Below are positions 25,365 through 34,715 of a stretch of DNA of 64,000 nt, piece by piece. The first letter of the stretch is position 1. Every line of letters starts with the position of its first letter. The translations under genes and the position numbers were made by a program. The notes under the pieces are model-generated. The model ran no database searches and had not been told where the DNA came from. It saw nothing but the letters and a program-made list of their open reading frames with translations. Source of the DNA: Brevibacterium sanguinis (GTDB lineage Bacteria; Actinomycetota; Actinomycetes; Actinomycetales; Brevibacteriaceae); NCBI RefSeq assembly GCF_003315415.1, contig NZ_QNSB01000012.1, positions 1 through 64,000 on the forward strand, written 5' to 3'.

Positions 25365-26883
25365 GTGCCTGCTCCATTCGTGGGTGGGTGCGGGAGTCAA
25401 TCGGGGAGAAGATGATCGATTTCGGCGCGCTCAGCTCCTGCATCGCGAACTTCACACCTTCGCGTCCGACTCCGGAGCGACCGAAGCTGCCGAAGGGCAT
25501 CGAGTCGATGCGGAAGTCCGAGGACTCGTTGATGAGGACCGTCCCGACCCTGAGCCTGTCGGCCAGGGACAGGCAGAGGCCGATGTCGGCGCTGAACACA
25601 CCGACCTGCATCGGCTGTCCCCCGGAGTGGATGCGATCGGGCAGAGTCCTCCAGTCGTCGAAGGCCCCGATGGTCATGACGGGAGCGAAGCACTCCTCCC
25701 GGAACACGGACATGGTCTCGTCGACGGAAGTGAGAATCGTGGGGTCGACGAACCTCCCTCTGGCCACTCCCCCGGTTCGCACCTCTGCCCCCTGCCGTTC
25801 CGCCTCGGCGATTCGCTCGAGGAAGGAACGCACCGCGGCGTCACTGACCATCGGTCCCACCTCGGTGCGGGGGTTGAACTTTGTCCCCACCTTCAGCCGT
25901 TCGGTCTGGCGCAGCGCCAGCGGGATCACGGCGTCGATGATCGACTCGTGCACGTAGACCCGTTGGACGGAGATGCAGTTCTGTCCCGCCGCGCTGAAGG
26001 CGCCGGCGACGCAGGCCCTGACGGCGGCGTCGATGTCCGCATCCGCGGCGACGACCACAGCATTGTTGCCGCCGAGTTCCAGCAGCACCTTCCGCCCGTT
26101 CGCCTGGGCTGAGATCGAATTTCCGACTTTCTCCCCGCCGGTGAATGTCAGCACGTCGACTCCGTCGTGCTCGACCAGGGCCCGGCCGGTCGTCGAGTCG
26201 CCGGGAAGGACGGCCAACCTACCTTCCGGCACCCCCGATCTGTGCAGGATCATGGCGAGCAGGAGTGCGCTGAAGGGCGTCTGTTCGGCGGGTTTGACGA
26301 TCACGGAGTTCCCGGCCGCCAGGGCCGGCCCGATCTTGTGGGCGACAAGGTTGAGCGGATCGTTGAAGGGGGTGATGGCGGCGACGACTCCCAGCGGGTA
26401 GCGTTCGAAGTACCCGCTGCGTCGGCTGCCTCGTGCCGTCGAGGACAGGTTGAGCGTCTCCCCCGTGTGGGTGTCGATGGCGCGCGCCGACAGTTTCAGT
26501 GTGTGCACCGCCCGCTGCACCTCTTGGCGAGCCTCGGTGATCGTCTTGATCCCCTCGGCCGCGAGAATGAGTGCCGCGTCGTCATTGAGTGCCTCGAGCT
26601 CCGACGCCGCATCGAGCAGCGCCTCCTGCCTCTGCCAAGGCTCCCACGGGGAGTCGAGGGACTGTCGCGCGCGCTCCACCGCGGAGGCGACCCCGGCAGA
26701 CGAGACGTTGTCGACCGTGCCGATGAGCTGTCCGGTCTCGACCTCGCGGACGTGGAGCGGGGAGGTGACCTGGGTGATGTCTCCGCCGATGAAGGCCCCG
26801 CCCGGGATCAGACTGCTGATGGAGTCCGCAACCGCACGGACGACCTCTGTGCCCGCGTCGAGTTCTGCTGTCAACATCGTCAT
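25357..26883 (-). CDS. NAD(P)-dependent aldehyde dehydrogenase
   Basis: The 508-residue enzyme oxidises an aldehyde to the acid. Catalytic Cys303 lies in GQNCISV and Glu269 in LLELGGNNAVV, the normal spacing of the superfamily. The cofactor segment AITPFNDPLNLVAHKIGPALAAGNSVIVK is intact. Its neighbour is a DAO-type oxidase of the PuuB sort, and both are in one operon, so the aldehyde is probably the product of oxidative deamination of an amine. The specific substrate is not evident. The start at 26883 has AAGGATG just upstream. Confidence 0.93.
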   Translation of the reverse strand: MTMLTAELDAGTEVVRAVADSISSLIPGGAFIGGDITQVTSPLHVREVETGQLIGTVDNVSSAGVASAVERARQSLDSPWEPWQRQEALLDAASELEALNDDAALILAAEGIKTITEARQEVQRAVHTLKLSARAIDTHTGETLNLSSTARGSRRSGYFERYPLGVVAAITPFNDPLNLVAHKIGPALAAGNSVIVKPAEQTPFSALLLAMILHRSGVPEGRLAVLPGDSTTGRALVEHDGVDVLTFTGGEKVGNSISAQANGRKVLLELGGNNAVVVAADADIDAAVRACVAGAFSAAGQNCISVQRVYVHESIIDAVIPLALRQTERLKVGTKFNPRTEVGPMVSDAAVRSFLERIAEAERQGAEVRTGGVARGRFVDPTILTSVDETMSVFREECFAPVMTIGAFDDWRTLPDRIHSGGQPMQVGVFSADIGLCLSLADRLRVGTVLINESSDFRIDSMPFGSFGRSGVGREGVKFAMQELSAPKSIIFSPIDSRTHPRMEQAHD

Positions 26884-26889
26884 CCATCC

Positions 26890-28170
26890 TTATCTGACCG
26901 TGTCGATGACCTTGGCGGCGCCACCGATGAACGGCAGGAACCAGGGCCAGCCGAAGTGGCCCGGCACGGCCGGGAACGCGAGATCGTCCCAGAGATTGCG
27001 GTCGGTCTCCCCGAGGATCAGGCGGGCCATCTCCCGTCCGTTGTGAGCGGCCATCTGGACCCCGTGGCCGCTGTAGCCGATCGAGTAGTGGATTCCGTCC
27101 CGCTTCCCCGAATGGACCATCTGATCCATCATGAGATCAACCAGACCTCCCCAGCAGTAGTCGATCCGGGCCTGGCGGAGGTACGGGAAGACCTCGGAGA
27201 TCGCCTGCTTGAGGATCTGGGCGCTCTTGACATCCGAGCGAGGATTGGACATCGCGAACCGCGCCCGACCTCCGAACAGCAGCCGGTCGTCCGGGGTGAT
27301 CCTGAAGTAATAGGTGAGCATCTTCGAATCGGAAGCCTGGCGCCTGTTCGGCAGGATCCGGTTGACCTGGTCCTCGCTGAGGGGTTCGGTCACGACGATG
27401 AAGCTGCCGACGGGAATCACCCGGCGCTGAAGCCAGCCGAAGGGCTGCTGCGTGTAGCCGCTGGTGCCGACGAGCACCTCTGTGGCCGAAACCTTTCCCC
27501 GTGTCGTCTGGATGATCCTCTGCGGGGAGTTCTTCCCCTCGATGCTGACGACCTCGGCGTCCTCGCACACGACCACCCCGGCTGCCACGGCGGCGTGGAG
27601 GAGACCGTTGACGAACTTCTGCGGATGCAGTCCGGCTCCGCGCGGGTCGACCATGCCGCCCTGGTAGGCGGTCGATCCGAGTTCGGTCTGGATCGAGTCC
27701 TTGTCGAGGACCGTCAGCTCTGGGTAGCCGGGGATCTCTCTCAGCAGCTCCGCCGTCTTCTCGAGACTCGCCTGGTGGGAGGGACGGTAGGCCAGTGACA
27801 GCTTTCCGTGGCGTTCGAAGTCGCAGTCGATCGAGTACTCGTCGACGAGTTCTTCGATCGTGTTGATGGCGCGGTCGTATTCGAGGAACATCTCGAAGGC
27901 GCGGTCCTTGCCGTACCTCTGGACCGCCGAGCCCAGGCCGACGGCCAGTCCCGTGGTCGCCATCCCGCCGTTGCGTCCCGATGCTCCCCAGCCGATGGTG
28001 TTCTTCTCGAGAAGAGCGACGGACGCCCCCTTCTTCGCCAGTTCCAGCGCGGCCGACAGGCCGGTGAAGCCCCCGCCGACGACAGCGATGTCAACCCTCG
28101 GCGGCACTGGCGTACGGCGGAAGTCGTCGACCGCCGTCGCTGTGTCATGCCAGTAGCTGATGAGCTTCAT
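26890..28170 (-). CDS. FAD-dependent amine oxidase of the DAO family (PuuB-like)
   Basis: This 426-residue flavoprotein has the ADP-binding VDIAVVGGGFTGLSAALELAKKG (about 26-48), the GASGRNGG flavin-binding loop and the C-terminal IGYSGHGVQMAAHNGREMA motif of gamma-glutamylputrescine oxidase-type enzymes. It should oxidise a C-N bond of an amine to an aldehyde, releasing ammonia or amine and peroxide. The aldehyde dehydrogenase gene starts six bases downstream and the HAD2 gene overlaps its start as ATGA, so the three are co-translated. No glutamine synthetase-like PuuA is present, so the classical Puu pathway is unlikely. Confidence 0.9.
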   Translation of the reverse strand: MKLISYWHDTATAVDDFRRTPVPPRVDIAVVGGGFTGLSAALELAKKGASVALLEKNTIGWGASGRNGGMATTGLAVGLGSAVQRYGKDRAFEMFLEYDRAINTIEELVDEYSIDCDFERHGKLSLAYRPSHQASLEKTAELLREIPGYPELTVLDKDSIQTELGSTAYQGGMVDPRGAGLHPQKFVNGLLHAAVAAGVVVCEDAEVVSIEGKNSPQRIIQTTRGKVSATEVLVGTSGYTQQPFGWLQRRVIPVGSFIVVTEPLSEDQVNRILPNRRQASDSKMLTYYFRITPDDRLLFGGRARFAMSNPRSDVKSAQILKQAISEVFPYLRQARIDYCWGGLVDLMMDQMVHSGKRDGIHYSIGYSGHGVQMAAHNGREMARLILGETDRNLWDDLAFPAVPGHFGWPWFLPFIGGAAKVIDTVR

Positions 28171-28844
28171 CAGATGCCCAGCATCGAGTTGACCTCGTCC
28201 AGCGAGGACACGGTGTGGTAGTTGTAGGCGCGCGCATGCGGGTCGAATCCGCGGTCGAGATAGACCTTGTTGACGAAGCCGAGATCTTCTGCCGGCATCA
28301 GGTCGTACCTGGTGTGGGAGGACACGTGGAGGAAGTCCTCCGGTCGGGCGCCGAGGGTGTCGAGCATGTATTCGAAAGCCTGGTACCGCGGCTTGTAAGC
28401 CTGTGCCTGCTCCGCGGTCAGCACCGCGTGGAAGTCGGCACCGAGGTGCTGAACAGACTTATCGAGGTGGTAGTCGTCGGCATTGGAGAGGATGACCAGC
28501 CGATAGTTCTTGCCCATCGACGTCAGAGGTTCGACGATTCCGTCATTGGCGCCCCAGGAGGCGACTGCCTCACCGAGCTTCTCCCCGGCCCCGGGAGTGG
28601 ATTCGATCCCGAATCGTCGGCACGCCCGGTCGTAGGAGTTCTGCAGAAGGGTGTTGTACGGAAGGTAGTCCCCGAGGACCGCGTCATACCGGTACTTGCT
28701 GAAGTAGTACGTGAACCTGGAGAACTGCTCGTCGTCGAGCTGCCCTGCGGTGAGCTCCCGGGCGGTGTCATTCATCTGCCAGTTGATCAGGGTGCCGTAG
28801 TTGTCGAACGAGACGAATTCGGGACGGATCTGGAACTGAGCCAC
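28170..28844 (-). CDS. HAD hydrolase, haloacid dehalogenase type II-like (copy 2)
   Basis: The 224-residue protein has nucleophile Asp14 in VSFDNYGTL, ILSNADD, QAYKPRYQAF and HVSSHTRYD. The GTG at 28844 is chosen over an ATG twelve bases upstream: GGAGGAAGAA sits in ribosome-binding position, and the resulting start matches copy 3 at 38664 (MAQFQIRPE). The two copies are the same length and identical over most positions. Asn of the dehalogenase SSNxxD loop is His, so the reaction may be phosphatase or another HAD chemistry. It is first in the amine-oxidising operon and overlaps the oxidase gene. Confidence 0.88.
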   Translation of the reverse strand: MAQFQIRPEFVSFDNYGTLINWQMNDTARELTAGQLDDEQFSRFTYYFSKYRYDAVLGDYLPYNTLLQNSYDRACRRFGIESTPGAGEKLGEAVASWGANDGIVEPLTSMGKNYRLVILSNADDYHLDKSVQHLGADFHAVLTAEQAQAYKPRYQAFEYMLDTLGARPEDFLHVSSHTRYDLMPAEDLGFVNKVYLDRGFDPHARAYNYHTVSSLDEVNSMLGI

Positions 28845-28885
28845 TTCTTCCTCCATGGATGAGCGCCGTCAATGAGTGATCTGGC

Positions 28886-28902
28886 TCACTGAAAACCAGT
28901 GA
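28886..28902. promoter_or_regulatory. Inverted repeat, candidate operator
   Basis: TCACTG-AAAAC-CAGTGA is a perfect 6+5+6 inverted repeat between the HAD2 and GntR genes. A second overlapping pair AGTGA...TCACT lies at 28874-28890. It sits just downstream of the minus-strand promoter and is a plausible site for the divergent GntR regulator. Confidence 0.5.
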
Positions 28903-28910
28903 TTGTGGTG

Positions 28911-28939
28911 AGCGTAGCAGCGGATTCCCAGGATGTCGA
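28911..28939 (-). promoter_or_regulatory. Promoter of the HAD2/oxidase operon
   Basis: Minus-strand TCGACA (28934-28939), a 17-base spacer and TACGCT (28911-28916). Confidence 0.5.
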
Positions 28940-28956
28940 CCGTCGCCGGTCGCCTG

Positions 28957-28985
28957 TTGACATGTGGTCTGCGTCACTTTAGGCT
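28957..28985 (+). promoter_or_regulatory. Promoter of the GntR/ABC importer operon
   Basis: TTGACA (28957-28962), a 17-base spacer and TAGGCT (28980-28985). The -35 is perfect, and the start codon at 29009 lies 23 bases beyond the -10. Confidence 0.65.
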
Positions 28986-29008
28986 GACTCCATCGCCCGT
29001 CACGAGGA

Positions 29009-29704
29009 ATGGTGGAACCCACGATGTTCGAAGCCGAGCTCAATCGCGAAACGGTTGGACAACAGGTCGTCCAATCTCTGCGCAATGCGATCATCACCGG
29101 AGCCCTGGGTGAAGGGGAGACGCTGACGGAATCGGCGCTGTCGAAGCAGCTGGGAACCTCCCGCTCGCCGATCCGGGAGGCGATGCAGCAGCTGCGCAGG
29201 GAGGGACTCATCGTCTCCGGCCCGAACCGCACCATGGTCGTCGTCTCACTCGACGCCGAGGATGTGGAGGAGCTCTACGAGTACCGCCTCGTGCTCGAGC
29301 GCTTCGCCATCGGGAAGGTCTGCCGGATGAGTCCGGACGATCGCGGAGAGGTCGTGACCCGGCTGGAGAAGGTCCTCGAGGAGATGCGCTCGGCGATCGC
29401 CGCCGGCGACGACTTCGCTATCTCCACGGTGGACCTCGCCTTCCACAACACGTTGATCGAGGCCGGACGAAACCGGCGACTGAGCCAGACCTATCGCGGT
29501 CTCAGCGTCGAGTTCAAGATGCTCATCAATCGCCTCGAGACCTACCGACCGTCGGGCGAAGAGCTCATCGATGACCACCGGGCGTTCGTGGACGCGATCA
29601 GGGACGGTGACGAAGTCCGTGCCGCAGCTCTCATCGAAGCGCACCTTCGCTCGGCCGCCGACAACCTCAGGCAGTCGAGCGTCGACGCTACCGTCACGAG
29701 CTGA
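29009..29704 (+). CDS. GntR family regulator with FCD domain
   Basis: The 231-residue regulator has a GntR winged helix (about 15-75: VVQSLRNAIITGALGEGETL, LSKQLGTSRSPIREAMQQL) and an FCD ligand domain. The FCD metal-binding pattern is visible as Asp and His in VDLAFHNTLIEA and later histidines. It is divergent from the HAD2 operon and the first gene of the rightward operon with an amino acid ABC importer. It most likely senses a metabolite of that pathway and controls both directions. ATG 29009 follows CGAGG; ATG 29024 is an alternative. Confidence 0.92.
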   Translation: MVEPTMFEAELNRETVGQQVVQSLRNAIITGALGEGETLTESALSKQLGTSRSPIREAMQQLRREGLIVSGPNRTMVVVSLDAEDVEELYEYRLVLERFAIGKVCRMSPDDRGEVVTRLEKVLEEMRSAIAAGDDFAISTVDLAFHNTLIEAGRNRRLSQTYRGLSVEFKMLINRLETYRPSGEELIDDHRAFVDAIRDGDEVRAAALIEAHLRSAADNLRQSSVDATVTS

Positions 29705-29734
29705 CTACTCGCAGTCAAGTCAAGGAGGAACACA

Positions 29735-30676
29735 ATGAAGTGCAGGACTCTGCTGATCGGTGCCATCTCGCTCGGATTGGTCGCTGGTCTCACGGCATGC
29801 GATCCCGAGGCCGATGCGACCAAGAAGGACAACGGGGACTCCCAGCAGCTCGCCGACGACGCGATGGACGAGTCTGATGTCGAAGTTGATGAGGAAGCGG
29901 TAGCCCTGCTCCCCGACGAAGTCAAGGAACGCGGGACGCTGAGATCCGCCCTTGACCTCCACTACCCTCCGACGAGCTTCAAGAATGCGGGAAGCAATGA
30001 GGCGCTGGGCTTCAACCCCGACTTCACCCGCCTGCTCGGTGCTCGGCTCGGACTCGACGTGGAGTTCAGCAACGTCACCTTCGACACCATCATCACCGGT
30101 ATCGAGGCAGGCAGATACGACATCAGTGCGCACAACTTCACCGCGACCCCCGAACGCCTGGAAGCAGTCGACATGGTGAGCTACTGGAATTCCGGGTCCT
30201 CGCTGGTGGTGCTAGCCGGCAATCCCGAGAACCTTGACGCCAACGACCTCTCGCTGTGCGGGAAGACGGTGGCCGTGCATAAGGGCAGCACCCAGGCCGA
30301 CAAGCATCTGCCCGACATCAATGACAAATGCGAAGAGGCCGGTGAACCACCGGTCGACGATGTGCTCCTGCCCGAGGTCCAGAGCTCGCTGACCCAGCTG
30401 GTGTCCAAGCGAATCGATGCGGTGTTCGCAGACACGCCCCAGCTCGCCTGGGCGGCCGCTGAGCAGCCCGATGAGTTCGAGCTCCTCAACCCGCAGTACA
30501 AGAAGAAGGACGGGAACAACGTCGTCTCCCTCGCGCTGCCCAAGGATTCGGAGCTCACCGAGGCGGTCGAAGTCGCTACCCGCAACCTCGTGGGCACCGA
30601 GGACTACACCGAAGCGCTGTCGAGGTGGGGGCTGGAATCAGGAGCGATCGACCCCTCCGAAGTCGCGAAGCAGTGA
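29735..30676 (+). CDS. Polar amino acid ABC transporter substrate-binding lipoprotein
   Basis: The 313-residue protein has a lipoprotein signal with LTAC (Cys22), an acidic linker (23-58) and then a family 3 solute-binding fold starting RGTLRSALDLHYPPTSFKN. The segment YDISAHNFTATPERLEAVDMV fits amino acid or opine-type receptors. It is second in the operon and should deliver substrate to the permease and ATPase that follow. An AAGGAGG ribosome-binding site lies upstream. The ligand is probably a cationic or modified amino acid or an amine, by context rather than by motif. Confidence 0.92.
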   Translation: MKCRTLLIGAISLGLVAGLTACDPEADATKKDNGDSQQLADDAMDESDVEVDEEAVALLPDEVKERGTLRSALDLHYPPTSFKNAGSNEALGFNPDFTRLLGARLGLDVEFSNVTFDTIITGIEAGRYDISAHNFTATPERLEAVDMVSYWNSGSSLVVLAGNPENLDANDLSLCGKTVAVHKGSTQADKHLPDINDKCEEAGEPPVDDVLLPEVQSSLTQLVSKRIDAVFADTPQLAWAAAEQPDEFELLNPQYKKKDGNNVVSLALPKDSELTEAVEVATRNLVGTEDYTEALSRWGLESGAIDPSEVAKQ

Positions 30677-30706
30677 TTCCCGATGCCGACTCAACAGGTG
30701 AACTCC

Positions 30707-31606
30707 ATGGCCCAGCATCCCGCTGACCTCGCGGAGTCGATCAACAAACCGAGAATCACGCGCAAGACCAAGACCGAGAAGACCGCGTGGGTCGTCCTCG
30801 CCGTCGTCGCGGTCGTGATCGCGCACACCCTGATCTCCAACCCGAACTTCGAATGGGCCACGGTAGGGCGCTACTTCTTCGGCTTCCCCGTCCTCAAAGG
30901 CCTTCTCCTCACCATCATCCTGACCATCGTCTCGATGGCACTAGGCACGCTGATCGGTCTGGTGCTCGCGGTGCTCAAGATCATGAACATCACCCCGATC
31001 ACGATTCTCGTCGACCTTTATCTGACGTTCTTCCGCGGGACCCCGATTCTGGTCCAGCTTATCTTCTGGTTCAACATCGCCGCACTGTTCCCCGACCTGT
31101 TCCTGGGGATTCCGTTCACGGGCATCGGCTGGGAGATCAACGTCAATGCGATTATGACTCCCCTGGTCGCCGCGGTGATCGGGTTGTCGCTCAACGAAGG
31201 GGCCTACACCGCGGAGAACATCCGCGGTGGCTTCCTCTCGGTGGGCAAGGGTCAGCTCGAGGCGGCCGACTCCCTCGGCTTCAGCGAATGGACCAAGATC
31301 ACCCGGATCATCATTCCGCAGTCGCTGCCGACCATCATCCCGGCCACGGGCAACCGACTGATCGGGATGTTCAAGGAGACGACCCTGGTCAGCGTGCTCG
31401 GTGTGGCGGACCTGCTGCAGAGCGTGCAGCTCATCTATTCGCGCAACTACGAAACCATTCCCCTGCTCATCGTCGCCTGCCTGTGGTACCTCATCATCAC
31501 ACTCGCCCTGAGCTATCCCCAGAAGAAGATCGAGGACCGGTATTCGAAGCACAAGAACTCCGGCGGCAAAGTGACAGCGACCAGCGAAGGGGTGAAGCTC
31601 GGATGA
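30707..31606 (+). CDS. Amino acid ABC transporter permease
   Basis: The 299-residue permease has the HisM/GlnP-type layout with about five or six membrane helices. The segment LIGLVLAVLKIMN precedes FFRGTPILVQLIFWFN, and the cytoplasmic coupling EAADSLGFSEWTKITRIIIPQSLPTIIP is the EAA loop. ATG 30707 has AGGTGA five bases upstream and is preferred; ATG 30683 would add eight residues. It overlaps the ATPase gene as ATGA, and there is only one permease, so it likely works as a homodimer. Confidence 0.92.
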   Translation: MAQHPADLAESINKPRITRKTKTEKTAWVVLAVVAVVIAHTLISNPNFEWATVGRYFFGFPVLKGLLLTIILTIVSMALGTLIGLVLAVLKIMNITPITILVDLYLTFFRGTPILVQLIFWFNIAALFPDLFLGIPFTGIGWEINVNAIMTPLVAAVIGLSLNEGAYTAENIRGGFLSVGKGQLEAADSLGFSEWTKITRIIIPQSLPTIIPATGNRLIGMFKETTLVSVLGVADLLQSVQLIYSRNYETIPLLIVACLWYLIITLALSYPQKKIEDRYSKHKNSGGKVTATSEGVKLG

Positions 31607-32412
31607 TCAGCGACACGGCAGTGGAGGGTGACACGGCAGTGGAGACTCAGAGGGGCCTGGTCGAGATCTACTCGACGACCAAGTCCTTCCACGGCAACAC
31701 CGTGCTCAAGGATGTCTCGATGTACGTGAAGCCCGGTAGCGTCACCGCGCTCATCGGTCCCAGCGGGTCGGGGAAGTCGACGCTGCTGCGATGCATCAAT
31801 GGACTCGAGCCGATCGACTCCGGAGTTCTCAAGGTCAATGGGGAGCATGTGGGCGTGGTCGAGCGCAGCGATGGCTTCTACTCGCTCAACCGGAAGAAGC
31901 GCGCGCTCCAACGGGTCACCGTCGGACTGGTGTTCCAACACTTCAACCTCTTCGATAACTTCACGGCACTGGAGAACGTCGCTATTGCTCCGATACAGGT
32001 GCTCAAGCGGTCGAAGTCCGAGGCATACAAGACGGCTCGCAGTTATCTGGATCGCGTCGGCATGCTTGAGCGGGCAGACCACTACCCTTCGCAACTCTCC
32101 GGCGGTCAGCAGCAGCGGGTCGCAATCGCCCGGTGCATGACGATGAAGCCCGATGTGCTGCTCTTCGATGAGCCGACCAGCGCTCTCGATCCGGAGCTCG
32201 TCGGCGAGGTGCTCGATGTGATCCGCAAGGTCTCGGCTTCGGGGAAGACCATGGTCCTGTCAACCCACGAGATCGGATTCGCCCGACAGATCGCCGATCA
32301 GGTGGTGTTCCTCGACGAGGGTCGGGTCTGCGAGGCGGGTCCGGTCGAGCAGGTCCTCGACGATCCACGGGAGCCGCGGACGCAGAAGTTTCTGGAGAGG
32401 GTGTTCGGATGA
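31603..32412 (+). CDS. Amino acid ABC transporter ATP-binding protein
   Basis: The 269-residue GlnQ/HisP-type ATPase has Walker A GPSGSGKST (about 50-58), Q-loop VFQHFNLFDNFTALENV, signature LSGGQQQRVAIAR, Walker B VLLFDEPTSALDP and THEIGFAR. Start and stop codons overlap the neighbours (ATGA on both sides), so translation of permease, ATPase and flavin oxidase is coupled. Confidence 0.94.
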   Translation: MISDTAVEGDTAVETQRGLVEIYSTTKSFHGNTVLKDVSMYVKPGSVTALIGPSGSGKSTLLRCINGLEPIDSGVLKVNGEHVGVVERSDGFYSLNRKKRALQRVTVGLVFQHFNLFDNFTALENVAIAPIQVLKRSKSEAYKTARSYLDRVGMLERADHYPSQLSGGQQQRVAIARCMTMKPDVLLFDEPTSALDPELVGEVLDVIRKVSASGKTMVLSTHEIGFARQIADQVVFLDEGRVCEAGPVEQVLDDPREPRTQKFLERVFG

Positions 32413-33572
32413 GCGGGGACGCGGACATCGTCGTCATCGGCGGCGGGACGATGGGGGCGATGATCACCTGGCGGCTGAGCGCCCGCGGATTCGATGTGAC
32501 CTGCCTCGAGGCCCACGGCATCGCCCATTCCCGCAGTGCGGTCGCTGGTGACTCCCGGCTGTTCAGGAGATCGTATCGAGGAACGACGCCGCTGTCTCCG
32601 GTCCTCGCCGCCGCCGAGGAGCAATGGACGATGCTCAACGCCGAGGCCGGCGAAGAGGTCTTCGTTCAGAACGGTGGGCTCTATCTCGGTCAAGCGGACG
32701 GACTCTACCTGCGGGAGCTGAGGGACTGCTGCGAGCGCGACGGGCTCGACTACGTGATGCTCACGCCGACCGAGATCCGGCGGCGCTACCCACAGCATCG
32801 GGTCGGTGACCATGAGGCTGCACTCCTCGAGCCCACCGCCGGGTTCATCCGGACGGAGAGAGCGGTCCATTCGGCAGTCCGGGTGGCTCGCGCGAACGGG
32901 GCATCGGTCGTTGTCAACTCAGCGGTGCTCGAGATCGAGGAGACCACATCGGGAGTCAGAGTCATCCTCCAGAATGGTGAGATCCGAGCCGGGAGAGCAG
33001 TGATCGCGGCGGGAGTCGGCTCGAGCCCACTGCTGCCCGAGGATCTGCGCGAGTCGCTCCACATCCGCCGCATCTTCCTCAGCTGGTTCCCGGTGGTCGA
33101 CCCCGAGGCCTACCGGCCGTCGAACTTCCCGATCTTCGTCCACATCGACGGCAACTACACGGCCTATGGGGCACCCTCGCTTGACGGTTCGATGTTCAAG
33201 GCGACTCTCGACGACCGCGGAGCACCGGTCGAGGATTTCCCCGATCACCGGTACACGATGACCGCGCAGGAGATTGCGGACTCCGAGGTCACAGCGGCCC
33301 GGTTCTTCAACGGAATCCACCCCCAGGTCTCGCGACAGGAATGTCTGGCCGATCTCTACACGGCCGACAGGCAGGCCATCGTCGGACGTGTGCCCGGCGC
33401 CTCACGCACCCATGTCGCCACCGGCTTCTCGGGAACCGGATTCAAGATGTCGGCCGGGGTCGGAGAGCTCCTGGCGCGGTCGATCGAGGAGGACGCGGAC
33501 GATGTCCTTCCGGATTTCTGGAGCCCGGCGCGCTTCGGCCCGGAAGCCGGGCATCAGCTCGCTCCGCAGTAA
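32409..33572 (+). CDS. FAD-dependent oxidoreductase, sarcosine/N-methyltryptophan oxidase type
   Basis: The 387-residue flavoprotein belongs to the monomeric sarcosine oxidase group. It opens DIVVIGGGTMGAMITWRLSARG and has the RSYRGTTPLSPVLAAAEEQW region and the C-terminal TGFSGTGFKMSAGVGELLA motif. Cys312 in QECLADLY lies where the family attaches flavin covalently. It should demethylate or deaminate an N-substituted amino acid to aldehyde, amine and peroxide. Being co-translated with an amino acid importer, it probably acts on the imported compound. It follows the ATPase gene with an ATGA overlap. Confidence 0.9.
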   Translation: MSGDADIVVIGGGTMGAMITWRLSARGFDVTCLEAHGIAHSRSAVAGDSRLFRRSYRGTTPLSPVLAAAEEQWTMLNAEAGEEVFVQNGGLYLGQADGLYLRELRDCCERDGLDYVMLTPTEIRRRYPQHRVGDHEAALLEPTAGFIRTERAVHSAVRVARANGASVVVNSAVLEIEETTSGVRVILQNGEIRAGRAVIAAGVGSSPLLPEDLRESLHIRRIFLSWFPVVDPEAYRPSNFPIFVHIDGNYTAYGAPSLDGSMFKATLDDRGAPVEDFPDHRYTMTAQEIADSEVTAARFFNGIHPQVSRQECLADLYTADRQAIVGRVPGASRTHVATGFSGTGFKMSAGVGELLARSIEEDADDVLPDFWSPARFGPEAGHQLAPQ

Positions 33573-33599
33573 CGGCCTGATCCGCGTGTTCGGAACGCC

Positions 33600-34715
33600 T
33601 CAGTACTCAATGACACTGCGGATACCTCGGCCCTGACGCATCTCCTCGAAGGCCTCGTTGACCTCGTCGACGGCGATCCTATCGGTGATCATCGAGTCGA
33701 GGTCGATGAGGCCTTCCATGTAGAGGTCGATGATCTTCGGGAAGTCGATCGACTGGCGGCTCGACCCGTAATTGGAGCCGATGAGGCGCTTCTCCTGGTC
33801 GCTCATGACGAAGGGGTCGATCGAGATCTTCACTCCGTCGGCCACCTGCCCCACGACCACCGCCGTGCCGCCACGGCGAACCGCTTCGTAGCAGGCTTCG
33901 ATCGTGAACGGCAGCCCGATCGCTTCGAACGCGTAGTCGACTCCGCGTCCACCCGTGAGCCAGCGGACCGCGTCGACGAGGTCGTTCTCCTTGCTGTTGA
34001 TGGTGTGGGTGGCACCGAACTTCTGCCCGAGTTCGAGCTTGTCCTCGCTGATGTCGGCGACGATGATCTGTCTCGCCCCGGCCAGGCGCGCGCCCTGGAC
34101 GACGTTGAGGCCCACTCCCCCGCATCCGACGACTAGCACGGTGCTGCCCGGTTCCACCTGGGCGGTGTTCACCACTGCGCCGATCCCGGTGGTCACCGCG
34201 CAACCGACGAGGGCAGCCTGGGCTAGCGGGGCGTCCTTGCGGATCTTGATCGCGGCCGATGCGGGCACCATCGCATGGTCACCGAACGAGCCGACCGCGA
34301 GGAAGCTCTTGACCTCCTCGTCACCGGAACTCAGTCGAGGCTTGCCATCGAAGAACACGTGCTTGTATGCCGTTTCATTCGCCAACTGGCACAGGACGGG
34401 GCGGCCGGAGACGCAGAATTCGCATCTCTGGCAGGAGGGAGTCCACGACAGGATGACGTGATCGTCAACTTCGAGGTCACTGACCTCCGAACCGACAGCG
34501 GTGATGGTTCCGGCTCCTTCATGCCCGAGTACCAGCGGCGCGGGGGTGTCCCACTCGCCGTCGAGGGCGTGAAGATCACTGTGGCAGACTCCCGATGCAG
34601 CGAGCCTGACGAGGACCTCGTTCGGGCCAGGCGCGGCCGGGATGCTCAGGTCCTGGATCTCCAGAGGCTGGTTGGGCCCGGTGAAGACGGCGGCCCTGAC
34701 GTCGACGGTTCTCAT
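33600..34715 (-). CDS. Zinc-dependent alcohol dehydrogenase (class III-like)
   Basis: The 371-residue enzyme has catalytic zinc ligands Cys44, His65 and Glu66 with a VGCAVTTG third ligand region. The structural zinc site is Cys95, Cys98, Cys101 and Cys109, and the NAD site is VLVVGCGGVGLNVVQGA. It resembles Actinobacterial NDMA-dependent or class III alcohol dehydrogenases. It is last in an operon with an unknown protein and an APC permease, with 4-base overlaps. Its final codons are nearly duplicated at the relic at 24637. Confidence 0.92.
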   Translation of the reverse strand: MRTVDVRAAVFTGPNQPLEIQDLSIPAAPGPNEVLVRLAASGVCHSDLHALDGEWDTPAPLVLGHEGAGTITAVGSEVSDLEVDDHVILSWTPSCQRCEFCVSGRPVLCQLANETAYKHVFFDGKPRLSSGDEEVKSFLAVGSFGDHAMVPASAAIKIRKDAPLAQAALVGCAVTTGIGAVVNTAQVEPGSTVLVVGCGGVGLNVVQGARLAGARQIIVADISEDKLELGQKFGATHTINSKENDLVDAVRWLTGGRGVDYAFEAIGLPFTIEACYEAVRRGGTAVVVGQVADGVKISIDPFVMSDQEKRLIGSNYGSSRQSIDFPKIIDLYMEGLIDLDSMITDRIAVDEVNEAFEEMRQGRGIRSVIEY

